Positions 46,368 to 55,711 of a stretch of 64,000 nt of DNA are shown piece by piece; positions within the stretch are counted from its first letter, which is position 1; the number at the start of each line of letters is the position of its first letter. Origin of the DNA: CAZAMP01 sp964486455. GTDB taxonomy: Bacteria; Eisenbacteria; RBG-16-71-46; CAZAMP01. Both the position numbers and the translations under genes were made by a program. The DNA lies in contig CAZAMP010000001.1 of assembly GCA_964486455.1 (NCBI GenBank), positions 62,001 to 126,000 on the forward strand, read 5' to 3'. The notes beneath the pieces were generated by a model. The model searched no databases and was not told where the DNA came from. It saw nothing but the letters and a program-made list of their open reading frames with translations.

Positions 46368-47346
46368 CTTTCCGCTCTCCTTCTGTCTTGGTTATCCGAA
46401 CGGCACGCCGCTGGCCGCTTCGCCCGGGCCTCCCCCGGAATTTGGGGACACCCTCGACACGGACCTCGATCTCCTGTTCGCCCAACCGGTCCAGGCGGAT
46501 GATGTCGCCTTCTTCCAGATCCAGAATCTCCCGGACGGTCAGAACGGAACGGCCGAGTTCGGCGGCCATGGTCAGCTTCACTCCAAGCAGCTCGCGTTCG
46601 AGCAGATCGACGCCTTCAACGGATTTCCACGGCTTGACCCGACTCGACGAACGTTTGTTCTCCACTTTCTTGATGACCGGCTCCAACGCCATGAGCGGGT
46701 AACAGATCGACATGAGACCGACAGATTTCTCGATCTTGATCTCGAACGTCACGAGCACGACGGGATCTGACGGGGCAAGAACCTGAAGAAACTGTGGGTT
46801 GCGCTCGAACGTCTTCAGTCCGAGTTCTAGCCTCTTCACCTCGCTCCAGGCTTCCTCCAGATCGGTCAGGCATCCCCCGATGATGCGCGTCATGATCGCC
46901 TGCTCGATCTGTGTCAGCTCACGCACGCCCGTGGGCAGCTCGCCGTCCCCGCCAAAGAGCCGCTCCACCATCGCCATAACCAGCGTCGGGTGTAGCTCGA
47001 TCACGCCTTCCCCCTCGAGCGGGGTGAGCGGGAACGTGAAGAGTGCCGCCGGTGTCATCAATGACAGTACGTATTCTTTGTAGGTCATCTGGTCGATGCC
47101 CACGAGCTCGACCTCGACGATCGACCGCATGTGCCCCGACAGCGATGAGACCAGGCTGTAGAGAAAGCTTTCATGCACGGAGCGGATGCGGGTCACGAGC
47201 TCTTTCGATACGGGACTCGGGGCACTGAAATCGAATCCCGTGACCTTCTGCTCATCGCCGCGCTCGTCATCCGTGACAGCCGTCTGCTCGTTCTCGACAT
47301 ACTTGAGCAGGGCATCGACTTCATTTTGGCTCAGAACTTCCGACAC
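46345..47346 (-). CDS. fliM: flagellar motor switch protein FliM
   Basis: 333 residues. The N-terminus is LSQNEVDALL rather than a long CheY-binding leader, but the motif is of FliM type. A central CheC-like domain has the FGGDGELPTG segment, and a C-terminal SpoA domain follows (VKLTMAAELGRSVLTVREIL). FliM links FliG to the FliN ring and receives CheY-P. No che genes are in this window. Confidence 0.96.
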   Translation of the reverse strand: MSEVLSQNEVDALLKYVENEQTAVTDDERGDEQKVTGFDFSAPSPVSKELVTRIRSVHESFLYSLVSSLSGHMRSIVEVELVGIDQMTYKEYVLSLMTPAALFTFPLTPLEGEGVIELHPTLVMAMVERLFGGDGELPTGVRELTQIEQAIMTRIIGGCLTDLEEAWSEVKRLELGLKTFERNPQFLQVLAPSDPVVLVTFEIKIEKSVGLMSICYPLMALEPVIKKVENKRSSSRVKPWKSVEGVDLLERELLGVKLTMAAELGRSVLTVREILDLEEGDIIRLDRLGEQEIEVRVEGVPKFRGRPGRSGQRRAVRITKTEGERKDVGPKDA

Positions 47347-47361
47347 GGTCTCGCTCCGACG

Positions 47362-47922
47362 CTACTGAATCACATACTCGGTGAAGTAGAGATTCGTCAG
47401 TTTGCCAGCATTGATCTTCCGGTTGAGACGAGACAGGAGCTCCTCACGGATCTCCTCCTTGACCTGCGCGTCAACCAGCTCATCCAACGTCCTGCTCGAG
47501 AACTCCGTGATGAAGAGATCGCGAAACTGGAAGCGCCGCTGCTCCAGCTCCGCGCCCACCGCGGCCTCGTCGATCGGGTACTCCAGCGCCGCCGCGACCC
47601 GAAGGAAACGGGACGCGCGCGTACCGGCCGGATTGATGACCAGGTCCTCGATCACGAAGAGCTCGCCGGGTTCCGGCACGGGCGGCGTCGTATCTTCGGT
47701 CGTCTCCTCCTCGGGCGCGACCTTGGGCCGGATCACCTTCTGGACCACCATGAACGACCCGCCCCCCATCACCGCGAGCATCACGACGAAAAGCACGATC
47801 TTGACGATCGGAGACGCGAAGAGAGAGCCCTTGGACTTCGCCTTCTCGGACGTCTCCTCGTCCTTTTTCCCCTCGCCCTCTTCGGCGGCCTCCGCCTCTT
47901 GTGCTTCGTTCTCTTCAGCCAT
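47362..47922 (-). CDS. fliL: flagellar basal-body protein FliL
   Basis: 186 residues. A charged Glu/Lys cytoplasmic N-terminus, one transmembrane helix (about 37-58), then a periplasmic FliL domain with NPAGTRASRFLRVAAALEY and the TNLYFTEYVIQ end. FliL rings surround stators and raise torque. The position between flgE and fliM is standard. Confidence 0.93.
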   Translation of the reverse strand: MAEENEAQEAEAAEEGEGKKDEETSEKAKSKGSLFASPIVKIVLFVVMLAVMGGGSFMVVQKVIRPKVAPEEETTEDTTPPVPEPGELFVIEDLVINPAGTRASRFLRVAAALEYPIDEAAVGAELEQRRFQFRDLFITEFSSRTLDELVDAQVKEEIREELLSRLNRKINAGKLTNLYFTEYVIQ

Positions 47923-47957
47923 TCCATCGCCTCCGTATCACGCCGACGGGCCCGGCA

Positions 47958-49634
47958 TTACCGGCTCAGATTCATGAGATCTGCGAGTATTTCACTCGAG
48001 GTCTGGATGATCCGAGCGCTCGCCTGGAAGGCACGCTGCGTCACGATCATGTCCGAGAACTCGTTCGCGAGATCGACGTTACTCTGCTCGAGAGCCCCCA
48101 TGATGACCGAGGTTCCCGGGATTTCAGACACGCTACGGATCGACGGCTCGCCGCTGTTCGACGACACCCTGTACAGGGCCTGGCCGGACTTGGTGAGCGC
48201 GGTGGGGTTGTTGAAGAGCGCCATCGCCAAATCCCCGACGATGTGTGTGACCCCATTCGAGTACAGCGTATGGATTGTCCCGGAGCCGTCGATCGCATAG
48301 TCCACGAAGTGACCCGTCGTGTAGCCGTCCTGGGTCGATTCGAGCGTCGTGCTCCCGGCCAGCGAGGTCAGACCTTCCGGGCTGCCGAGCTGCCCGTAGT
48401 CGATTCGCACTGACTGCGGCGCGCTGGCCCCCGTGTCCGGATCGAACGTAACCTCGCTCACGCCGCCATCAAACGTGAAGGTCGCGAGCGTGCCGTCGCT
48501 GAAGAAGGTCGCGCCACCGCTTCCCCCGCTCACGATGAGATCATCGCGCCCGTCCAGCTCGGCCTGCCACGTCCAGGCCAGCTCGTCAGTCACACGGGTG
48601 AACGTGAGGCGTAGCGCATGCGACTCCCCGAGGCTGTCATAAACCACGGTCTCCTGGACGATCTCCCCCGCGTCACGGGCGATTTGCTCCTGCGAAAAAG
48701 ACGTGCTCACGTTGAAGAGCGACCGTTCGGAGCCGACGCCGTCTTCGGCGGTGAGTGACAGGAAGTTAATCGCGCCACTAATGCCCAGATCCGGGTCACC
48801 TTCGACGCGGATGCCGCCGTCTTCGTCCACCGACGCGTTCCCGGCCGGCAGACTCAGCTCGGTCTCGATGAAAGCGAGAAAGTCGGCCACAGTAGCCCCC
48901 GCCCCCACGGCGAACGTCTGGTTTATATCCGTCTCGCCGACAATCGCCTCGAGAGAAATCGTATCGCCGTCGAAGAGAAGCTGTTCCGTTCCGCCCGGCG
49001 TGCGGAGATCGGTGAGCAGCGTTGCCGAGGTCATGGCATCGCCGGTGATCGCGTCCGCCATTTTCCCCGAAAGAAGCACGGTCGCGAGCGCTTCGGAATC
49101 GAGCGTGAAGTTGCCCTGCAGCACGAGTTCCTCCGTCGCGCGCGCCGGGTCGGTCTGGTTGAACGGAATGATGAGTTCCCCCAGCGCCGAATCGTACCGC
49201 CCGGCCTCGTTGTTGTACGAATAGCCTTGCACGATATTGCCGCTGCCCGAGTGGGTGATCCGCCCGTAGGCATCCACGGTGAATGTGCCGGCCCGAGTGT
49301 AGAACTGCTCTTCTCCATTGCTGACGACGAAGAGCCCCTCGCCCTGGATCGCAAGGTCATTCGCGTTGCCGGTCGTTTGAATGTTGCCTTGGCCGAAGTT
49401 CGTCGTGATCGCGTTGACGCGAACGCCGCTTCCGACCTGAATCGGATTGACGCCGCCGCGGTTCGCGCCGGGACCGGCGCCACCCTGAAGCGTCTGGCTG
49501 AACGAGTCACCGAACGAGACACGTGAGCCCTTGAAGCCGACCGTGTTCACGTTGGCGATGTTGTTACCGATGACGTCGAGCCGAACGATATTCCGGTTCA
49601 GGCCCGAGACACCGGAGTAGAGGGAACGAAGCAT
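47958..49634 (-). CDS. flgE: flagellar hook protein FlgE
   Basis: 558 residues from the ATG at 49634 with GAGGAGG upstream. The N-terminal rod/hook motif LRSLYSGVSGLNRNIVRLDV precedes GNNIANVNTVGFK. The C-terminal helix (ALEQSNVDLANEFSDMI and QRAFQASARII) is typical. The 300-residue middle is a long variable surface domain, larger than Salmonella FlgE (403 aa). It follows flgD. Confidence 0.95.
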   Translation of the reverse strand: MLRSLYSGVSGLNRNIVRLDVIGNNIANVNTVGFKGSRVSFGDSFSQTLQGGAGPGANRGGVNPIQVGSGVRVNAITTNFGQGNIQTTGNANDLAIQGEGLFVVSNGEEQFYTRAGTFTVDAYGRITHSGSGNIVQGYSYNNEAGRYDSALGELIIPFNQTDPARATEELVLQGNFTLDSEALATVLLSGKMADAITGDAMTSATLLTDLRTPGGTEQLLFDGDTISLEAIVGETDINQTFAVGAGATVADFLAFIETELSLPAGNASVDEDGGIRVEGDPDLGISGAINFLSLTAEDGVGSERSLFNVSTSFSQEQIARDAGEIVQETVVYDSLGESHALRLTFTRVTDELAWTWQAELDGRDDLIVSGGSGGATFFSDGTLATFTFDGGVSEVTFDPDTGASAPQSVRIDYGQLGSPEGLTSLAGSTTLESTQDGYTTGHFVDYAIDGSGTIHTLYSNGVTHIVGDLAMALFNNPTALTKSGQALYRVSSNSGEPSIRSVSEIPGTSVIMGALEQSNVDLANEFSDMIVTQRAFQASARIIQTSSEILADLMNLSR

Positions 49635-49671
49635 GATATCCTCCTCACCCGTCACGGGTGGCGTTGGCACG

Positions 49672-50328
49672 TCACTCCGTTGACGCGGCGTTGATCTCGA
49701 GAACTTCTGAGAGCGTGACCCGTCGATCGCCGATGAGCAGATAGGTCACGCCGCCGTCGAACCGCACTCCGGTCACCCGACCTGTTACGAACGTCGTCGC
49801 GTCTAGCACTCCGGACTCCGTGTTCTGGGTAATCTTGATCCGATATGTTCCCGGCGCTGCGTCGTGACCCGAGTCGTCTTTTCCATCCCACTCATATTCG
49901 TTCCAACCGCCATCGAGACCATCGACGGTTTCCGTTCGAACGACGGTTCCGTTCTCGTCCAGCACCTGGACTTGGGCACTCCCGCTCGACGGCAACAGAA
50001 ACTCGATGGTCGCAGGCGACTTTCCGTCGAAGCTGAACGAATCGCCGATGGCCTTGATTTCTTTGCCGATCAGCGTCGTCGCCATGGCGTTATTGACGGA
50101 CTCCGTGGCGGCAAGATCCGCCTGGAACGAAGCGTTCAGGCTCTGCATTTCCTCCAGCGTGCTGAACTGCGCGAGCTGCGCCAGCATCGCCTCGTTGTCC
50201 AACGGATTGAGCGGATCCTGGTGCCGCATCTGTAGCAGCAAGAGGTTGAGAAACGCCTCTTTGCCCATCGACCCCGCGGCACCCAACGGACTCGCTGTGC
50301 CTCCGACTGTGGATGTCGATATCTCCAT
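49672..50328 (-). CDS. flgD: flagellar hook-capping protein FlgD
   Basis: 218 residues. The N-terminal FlgD motif includes FLNLLLLQMRHQDPLNPLDN and LAQFSTLEEM; the C-terminal part is an Ig-like plus tudor-like unit (NEYEWDGKDDSGHDAAPGTY, then YLLIGDRRVTLSEVLEI). It caps the growing hook. One base separates it from the flgE upstream frame, and it starts 15 bases after fliK. Confidence 0.95.
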   Translation of the reverse strand: MEISTSTVGGTASPLGAAGSMGKEAFLNLLLLQMRHQDPLNPLDNEAMLAQLAQFSTLEEMQSLNASFQADLAATESVNNAMATTLIGKEIKAIGDSFSFDGKSPATIEFLLPSSGSAQVQVLDENGTVVRTETVDGLDGGWNEYEWDGKDDSGHDAAPGTYRIKITQNTESGVLDATTFVTGRVTGVRFDGGVTYLLIGDRRVTLSEVLEINAASTE

Positions 50329-50343
50329 CGCTCCAATCCTTCC

Positions 50344-51711
50344 TTAAACCTTGACGTCCACGATCGTGGACGGTTCCGGAGAAGCCGCGGCCTCGTCGTC
50401 GTCCGCTTCGCCGTCCGCCTCATCCGAGTCATCTCCGTCCTCGAACTCACCGTCCGCGCCACCGCGGGTCTCGAACGACTGCGCGTCGCCGCGCCCCGAG
50501 CGTACGTCAACCGTGAAGTCCGTAACCTCCAGACCCTGCTCCGACATCATTTCCGTGAGCTGGGCCTGATTGGCAACCAGCGCGTCGCGGACCGCCCGGC
50601 TTTGAACCTCGAAGAGGAGCCTGAGGGCACCGTTCTGCTCGACCAGCCGCACCTGCACGCTTCCGAGATCCGGAGGATGCAGATCCAACCTCGCCTCGCT
50701 CGCGCCGTCCCCCAGGGCGCGAATGAGGATCGATCGCACGTCGGTCGTGAGGCGCGTCATGTCGCTCTTGAGAACCAGCAGCTCCGACTGCGGCTGCGGA
50801 ACGTCCGTCAGAGTCGGGACGGACTGTGGCATGGCTTCCATCGACGGGGTCGCGCTCAGTCCAACCACAGCCGACACCGGCAGCGCCACACGCGCCGCAC
50901 TTGTCTCGCCGGGCGGACCGGACGACATCATTTCGGCGATCACCTCGCGCGTCGCATCCGCGACCGTCACGCGAGGCGCCGCGTTCTGCGTCGACTTCGA
51001 CGCCAGCTTCAGTTCGGGAAACACGGGTTGTCCGGGCTTATCCTGTGTCGGTGCTTGATGCTCCTTGCCGGCGCTTCCACCATCGTGCCCCGGCTTCCAG
51101 TCAGCCGCGCCTCCGGCACGGGGGGCCGTGCCCCGGGTCGCTTCGGGGGTCTCGGTCGCCACCACACCCGGAACCGGCGCAGGCACGGCTTTTTCACCCG
51201 TTGCCGGAAGTCCCTCGACGATGGCCTCGATCCCCGGCGCGCCGGAAGACTGCCAGCCAAGCGCGTTGGGGTTCCCTGCGCCCGCGGGTCGTGACATCAC
51301 TGCCGGCCCCGGCTGCGGCTTCGGCTGCCCGGGGTTGTTGTCCGGAACGACAGGCGCGTTCTCGCCCTGGCCGGGCAGAGGTGCGGGAGCCGTCCCCTTC
51401 GCGGAAGCGTTTGCCTCTACCGCCTGCGCGGCCACCGTCCGGGGGAGCGACGATACGTTCGGGACTCCCGTGGCCGTCCCGTTCTCGGGTGCGGCGACCG
51501 ATTCACCGGCACCGACAGCCCCTCCGAACCGGTTCTGCCCCGCGCTTGAACCGACGCCGCCCTGCGGCGCCTGAGACTGCGGATTCGTGCTCGGGTTGCT
51601 CACCGTCGCGCCGAAGAAGCCGAGGAAGTCACCGTCCGGTTTTCCGGCACGATCGCCCGGCGACCCTCCACCCTTGATGCCGCGCCCGCTGACGGGCGGG
51701 ATGTCCTGCAT
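50344..51711 (-). CDS. fliK: flagellar hook-length control protein FliK
   Basis: 455 residues. A long Pro/Gly/Ala-rich, low-complexity ruler region (about 1-300) precedes the conserved Flg_hook domain: ARLDLHPPDLGSVQVRLVEQ, LLFEVQSRAVRDALVANQAQL and the following acidic tail of about 40 residues. FliK measures hook length and triggers the FlhB switch. The ATG overlaps the motE-like stop region. Confidence 0.92.
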   Translation of the reverse strand: MQDIPPVSGRGIKGGGSPGDRAGKPDGDFLGFFGATVSNPSTNPQSQAPQGGVGSSAGQNRFGGAVGAGESVAAPENGTATGVPNVSSLPRTVAAQAVEANASAKGTAPAPLPGQGENAPVVPDNNPGQPKPQPGPAVMSRPAGAGNPNALGWQSSGAPGIEAIVEGLPATGEKAVPAPVPGVVATETPEATRGTAPRAGGAADWKPGHDGGSAGKEHQAPTQDKPGQPVFPELKLASKSTQNAAPRVTVADATREVIAEMMSSGPPGETSAARVALPVSAVVGLSATPSMEAMPQSVPTLTDVPQPQSELLVLKSDMTRLTTDVRSILIRALGDGASEARLDLHPPDLGSVQVRLVEQNGALRLLFEVQSRAVRDALVANQAQLTEMMSEQGLEVTDFTVDVRSGRGDAQSFETRGGADGEFEDGDDSDEADGEADDDEAAASPEPSTIVDVKV

Positions 51712-52295
51712 CAGTTCACTCCTCTTTGCTTCCCGTCCGTGGGCGCCAACATGGGGCCGCTGAGCCGCGCCGCTCGCGCCGGGTCCATGACGGCAAGGAC
51801 CTCGGCCGCCTCGCGCTTCTTCAGCGACTTGACCAGATACTCCACGCTCTCGTCATCAAGGTAGGCGATGATCTCCGCCATCTGTTCGGGCTCGATCGAC
51901 CCGAGGATCTTGGCGAATGCCTGACGCTCCGCGTCCCGCCTCTCCTCCAGCGTGGTTTCAAACGTCATCAAATCGTCCAGCAGCGCCTGGATCTCCTCGC
52001 TCATGCGGGAGAGTTCCCGTCTCTCGGCGGCGATCCGCTCCTGAAGTGCCATGAGTGAGTCGCTAGCTGCCTGGACGCTCTTTTCCCGTTCGTCCAGGCC
52101 GGCGACGATGAGCGAGTCCACGACGTCCCAATGGGGCGCCGGCTCGCTCGGAGAAGACATGGCACCGGCCAGTTGCTCCTGGATTCGCGTCTTGACCTTC
52201 GGCACGATGAAATCCTGCAACGTGCCCGTCGCGACCAGCATCCCGATGAAGACGAGAGGAAAGAGAATCAAGCTGATCACCAAAATGCGTGTCAT
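51711..52295 (-). CDS. MotE-like flagellar chaperone (MgtE N-domain; YlxF homologue)
   Basis: 194 residues. A transmembrane helix (about residues 5-25), a coiled-coil periplasmic segment (about 65-120), then a C-terminal MgtE-N-like domain (LGSIEPEQMAEIIAYLDDES and EAAEVLAVMDPARAARL). MotE stabilises MotC in rhizobia, and YlxF occupies the same slot between fliJ and fliK in Bacillus. It overlaps fliJ and fliK by a few bases. Confidence 0.82.
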   Translation of the reverse strand: MTRILVISLILFPLVFIGMLVATGTLQDFIVPKVKTRIQEQLAGAMSSPSEPAPHWDVVDSLIVAGLDEREKSVQAASDSLMALQERIAAERRELSRMSEEIQALLDDLMTFETTLEERRDAERQAFAKILGSIEPEQMAEIIAYLDDESVEYLVKSLKKREAAEVLAVMDPARAARLSGPMLAPTDGKQRGVN

Positions 52296-52735
52296 CGGAT
52301 CGTCCTCCGCCGACTAGACTCTCGCTCGTCGGCGTCGTTCTGCTCACGACGAAGTTCCTCACGCATGTGTCGCCCCTCTTGGCGTTCACGGAGCCGGTCC
52401 AGCACTTTGCGGTCCACACGTCGCTCATCGAGGGCGACGCGTTCTTCTTCCTGCTGACTACGCCGGCCCTCGACCGACTCGCCCGCACGAGCGACCGAGT
52501 CGCCCACGACGGCGACGGCGTCCAAGGCGTCGAGCAAGGCGTCCGGCGAGGGATTCTCCTCCCGCAACCGATCGAAGCGGTCAATCGCGGACTGTTCGGC
52601 CGCGTGTCGCTCGCTCATCACCCGCTCGGCGTCCGCGAGGGCCGCCTGGGCCCGCGCGAGCCGCCCGCGCTGGATCCGCTCCTGGGAGCGCGCCAAGCGC
52701 TGAAGCGCCTGCAGGCGGAAACGAAACCTACGCAT
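52292..52735 (-). CDS. fliJ: flagellar export chaperone FliJ
   Basis: 147 residues, nearly all coiled coil rich in Arg/Glu/Ala (RFRFRLQALQRLARSQERIQ at the start). FliJ links the FliI ATPase ring to FlhA. It overlaps fliI by 8 bases and the motE-like gene by 4 bases. Sequence conservation in FliJ is low; position and coiled coil carry the call. Confidence 0.88.
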   Translation of the reverse strand: MRRFRFRLQALQRLARSQERIQRGRLARAQAALADAERVMSERHAAEQSAIDRFDRLREENPSPDALLDALDAVAVVGDSVARAGESVEGRRSQQEEERVALDERRVDRKVLDRLRERQEGRHMREELRREQNDADERESSRRRTIR

Positions 52736-54065
52736 CGTCCGCCTCCTCAGATGTCCAAGCCTCTACCTCCGCCGCGAGTGACGTCAGCGCGTTTCGCGTC
52801 TCCGAGAGCTTCGCGGGCTCGGATATCGCTTGTCGCGTAATCGCGATCACGCGCGGCAGGAAGTAGATGGCTCGGTCCAGATCCCGGTTCTGGCCGCTCC
52901 TGTAGGCACCGACCGTCACGAGATCTTCGAACTGCGCGTAGGTCGCGAGTAGGGTTCGCAGCGTCGCATTCGCATCCAGCTCTTCGCGGCTACTCACGGC
53001 ATTCATGACACGACTCACGCTCGCGAGGATATCGATGGCCGGATAGTGATTGCGGGCAGCCAGATCGCGTGACAGCACGATGTGACCGTCCAGAGTGGCC
53101 CGTGTGGAATCGGCGATGGGATCATTCACGTCGTCCCCTTCGACGAGCACCGTGAAGAACGCCGTGATGCTACCCTTGGCCGCCGTGCCCGCCCGTTCCA
53201 GAAGAGGGGGAAGAAATGCGAATACGGATGGCGTGTATCCCCGGCTCGTGGCCGGCTCGCCGATGGCGAGACCGATCTCCCGAAGCGCCATGGCGACCCG
53301 CGTGACGGAATCCATGAGCAACATCACGTCGCGCCCCTCATCGCGGAAGTACTCCGCGATCGTCATCGCGGTCTGCGCCGCCTTGACGCGCACCAGTGCG
53401 GGCTCGTCAGAGGAAGCGACGACGACCACACTTCGGGCCAAGCCCTCCTCACCGAGATCCTTCTCGATGAATTCGCGGACCTCGCGTCCGCGCTCTCCGA
53501 TGAGTGAAATCACATTGACGTCCGCATCCGTGTTTCGACCGATCATCCCGAGAAGCGTCGACTTGCCCACGCCGCTGCCCGAGAGGATCCCCAGCCGCTG
53601 CCCGCGGCCACAGGTCATGAACCCGTCGATCGCGCGAACGCCGGTCGAGAGAGGTGCCTCGATGCGAACACGCTCGAGCGGATCAGGCGGACTGGCGTTG
53701 ACCGGCCGCCCGGCGTGCGTCGCGGGGATCACCCCGCCGTCCCGCGGTTCACCGAAAGCATTGAGCACGCGCCCCTGAAGCTCGTACCCGACGGGAACCG
53801 TGAATGGCCGATGCGTCGCGACCACCTCAGCGCCCTGCGCCATGCCACCTGTCGGACTGAATGCCATGAGCTGGACTCGCTCACCCCGAAATCCCACGAC
53901 CTCGGCGAGAACCGGGTCGGCGTTTCGCGACACGCGAATCTCGCACAGATCACCAATGCCGACTCCCGGTCCCCTGGATTCGATGACGATGCCGGCGACC
54001 TTTTCGACCTGGCCGATCTCCCGCATCAGCGTTCGTTTCCGAAGCGCCGTCCGGTACTTCGTCAT
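52728..54065 (-). CDS. fliI: flagellum-specific ATPase FliI
   Basis: 445 residues from the ATG at 54065, one base after the fliH stop. A longer frame to 54605 only reads fliH in the wrong phase. Walker A is GILSGSGVGKSTLLGMI; Walker B is DVMLLMDSVTR; ATSRGYTPSVFAFLPPLLER is specific to FliI/type III ATPases. It drives unfolding and delivery of export substrates. Confidence 0.96.
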   Translation of the reverse strand: MTKYRTALRKRTLMREIGQVEKVAGIVIESRGPGVGIGDLCEIRVSRNADPVLAEVVGFRGERVQLMAFSPTGGMAQGAEVVATHRPFTVPVGYELQGRVLNAFGEPRDGGVIPATHAGRPVNASPPDPLERVRIEAPLSTGVRAIDGFMTCGRGQRLGILSGSGVGKSTLLGMIGRNTDADVNVISLIGERGREVREFIEKDLGEEGLARSVVVVASSDEPALVRVKAAQTAMTIAEYFRDEGRDVMLLMDSVTRVAMALREIGLAIGEPATSRGYTPSVFAFLPPLLERAGTAAKGSITAFFTVLVEGDDVNDPIADSTRATLDGHIVLSRDLAARNHYPAIDILASVSRVMNAVSSREELDANATLRTLLATYAQFEDLVTVGAYRSGQNRDLDRAIYFLPRVIAITRQAISEPAKLSETRNALTSLAAEVEAWTSEEADDA

Positions 54066-54066
54066 T

Positions 54067-54702
54067 TCAAGCGGCGCGACCATGCAAAACCTCGTGGAAG
54101 AGAGCAGCCGCTTCTTCCAGCTGAGTGTCAATTCTTGCGTCGAGCTTCCCGGCTTCGGTTTCCACCACGACACCGGTTGCCGGCACGCGTCGATCCGGAA
54201 CCCATCGCACGCCGGTAGGCGACGACACGAGTAGGCCGATCTCATCAGAGATGGCCCGAAACGCTTCCAGCCGCTCGGGAGCCACACGCACCCCCACCTG
54301 ATCTCGATCCGATACCGAGTGCAGCGCCTGGCGCAGAATCGGCAGCGCGACTTCAGGATCGCTCTCCCACTCCCGCGCGATGATCTTTCCGGCCAGATCG
54401 AGAGCGAGCCGACCGACTTCGGCCTCGACACCGCGAAGGTATTCCTTTCGAGCCGCGAGAAGCGTTTGGCCTTGCTTCTCGAGCCAAGCGATCTGGCGCT
54501 CGAACTCTTCCTTGAAGCGCGCGCGTGCCTCCTCCGCCCCCGCCTCGACGCCTCTCTGGAACTCCGTCTCCAGCTCGCGCCTTCGCGCGTCGGCGTCGGC
54601 GTCACGGCGCAGGCGCTCCGCGGTCGATTCGCCGACCAAATGTCGCGGAGCAGCGCTCTCCCGCGCTCCGCGCACGATGTTGGAGGTCTTGGTCTTAGAC
54701 AA
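54067..54702 (-). CDS. fliH: flagellar assembly protein FliH
   Basis: 211 residues: an N-terminal basic region, a long coiled coil (about 25-100) including GVEAGAEEARARFKEEFERQ, then the globular C-domain (GKIIAREWESDPEVALPILR). FliH holds and inhibits FliI. It overlaps fliG by 8 bases. Confidence 0.9.
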   Translation of the reverse strand: MSKTKTSNIVRGARESAAPRHLVGESTAERLRRDADADARRRELETEFQRGVEAGAEEARARFKEEFERQIAWLEKQGQTLLAARKEYLRGVEAEVGRLALDLAGKIIAREWESDPEVALPILRQALHSVSDRDQVGVRVAPERLEAFRAISDEIGLLVSSPTGVRWVPDRRVPATGVVVETEAGKLDARIDTQLEEAAALFHEVLHGRAA

Positions 54703-55711
54703 AGACGTCCTCCTCCTCGGTTCCGCGCTCGATCGTCACCTGACCGCTGTCCTCCAGCTTCCGGATCACCTCGACGACCTCCGTCTGCGCTTCTTCCACG
54801 ACGCGGAGTCTTACGGGCCCCATGATCTCGATCTCTTCTTCCAGCATCTCTCGCGCGCGCGCTGACATGTTCTTCAGGATCTGCTCCTTGACCGTGTCCG
54901 ATGCCGCCTTCATGGCGAGCGCGAGTGTCTTGGTCTGAAGCTCCTTGAGCACGCGCTGGATGTCCCGATCACCGAGAAGCTGGATGTCCTCAAAGACCAG
55001 CATGTGCTTGCGGATCTCATTGACCATGTCCGGATCCATCGGCTCCATGCTTCCGAGGACGTGCTTCTCGGTCGTGCGGTCGACGGTGTTCAGGATCGTC
55101 GCGACCGCCTTCGCCCCGCCGACCTCGGACTTTCCCCCACCGCTGAACGAGAAGCTCTGATTAAGCACCTGCTCCACTTCCTTGAGCATGTCCACGGAGA
55201 CGTTATTGAATCGCCCCATCCGCCTGGCCACGTCGGGCTGCAAATCCTTCGGGAGCGAGCTCAGCACTACGCCCGCGAGCTGTGGCTTCACATGCACGAG
55301 AATGAGCGCGATTGTCTGGGGGTGTTCATTGCGAATGAGGTTCGCGAGTTGCCCGGAATCGATGTGATTGAGCCCTTCGAAACCGGGTTCGCTCATTGCC
55401 TCCTCGACCTTCTTCACGAACTCGAGCGCCCCCTCTTCGCCCTTTACCTTCACGAGGACCTCACGCGCATAGTCGATGCCGCCGTCCCCACACACCTCGG
55501 ACGATCCGACGAGCTCACTGAACTCATCCAGAACACGCCGTCTCGTCGCCTGCGTGATCCGAGTCTGGTGGCTGATCTCAAGCGTCAGAGCCTCCACCTC
55601 GCGGTCGCGCAACCGCCCAAAAATCTTGGCCGCGGCGTCGGCTCCGAGCGTCGCGAGCAAGATCGCCGCCTTGGCCTTGCCGCTGAGTCTCATGTGTTCA
55701 GCTGATGGCAT
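54695..55711 (-). CDS. fliG: flagellar motor switch protein FliG
   Basis: 338 residues from the ATG at 55711, which overlaps the fliF stop (TGATG) and has AGAGG five bases upstream. N-domain LSGKAKAAILLATLGADAAA, the middle NEHPQTIALILVHVKPQLAG with the EHPQ motif, and the C-terminal torque helix with charged residues (MFVFEDI equivalent MLVFEDIQLLGDRDIQRVLK). FliG is the rotor-stator interface. An ATG at 55729 adds six residues and is less likely. Confidence 0.95.
   Translation of the reverse strand: MPSAEHMRLSGKAKAAILLATLGADAAAKIFGRLRDREVEALTLEISHQTRITQATRRRVLDEFSELVGSSEVCGDGGIDYAREVLVKVKGEEGALEFVKKVEEAMSEPGFEGLNHIDSGQLANLIRNEHPQTIALILVHVKPQLAGVVLSSLPKDLQPDVARRMGRFNNVSVDMLKEVEQVLNQSFSFSGGGKSEVGGAKAVATILNTVDRTTEKHVLGSMEPMDPDMVNEIRKHMLVFEDIQLLGDRDIQRVLKELQTKTLALAMKAASDTVKEQILKNMSARAREMLEEEIEIMGPVRLRVVEEAQTEVVEVIRKLEDSGQVTIERGTEEEDVFV

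Noticed and set aside
54066..54605. 180-residue N-terminal extension of FliI
   Set aside because: It reads fliH in the wrong phase; the FliI family begins at the ATG at 54065.
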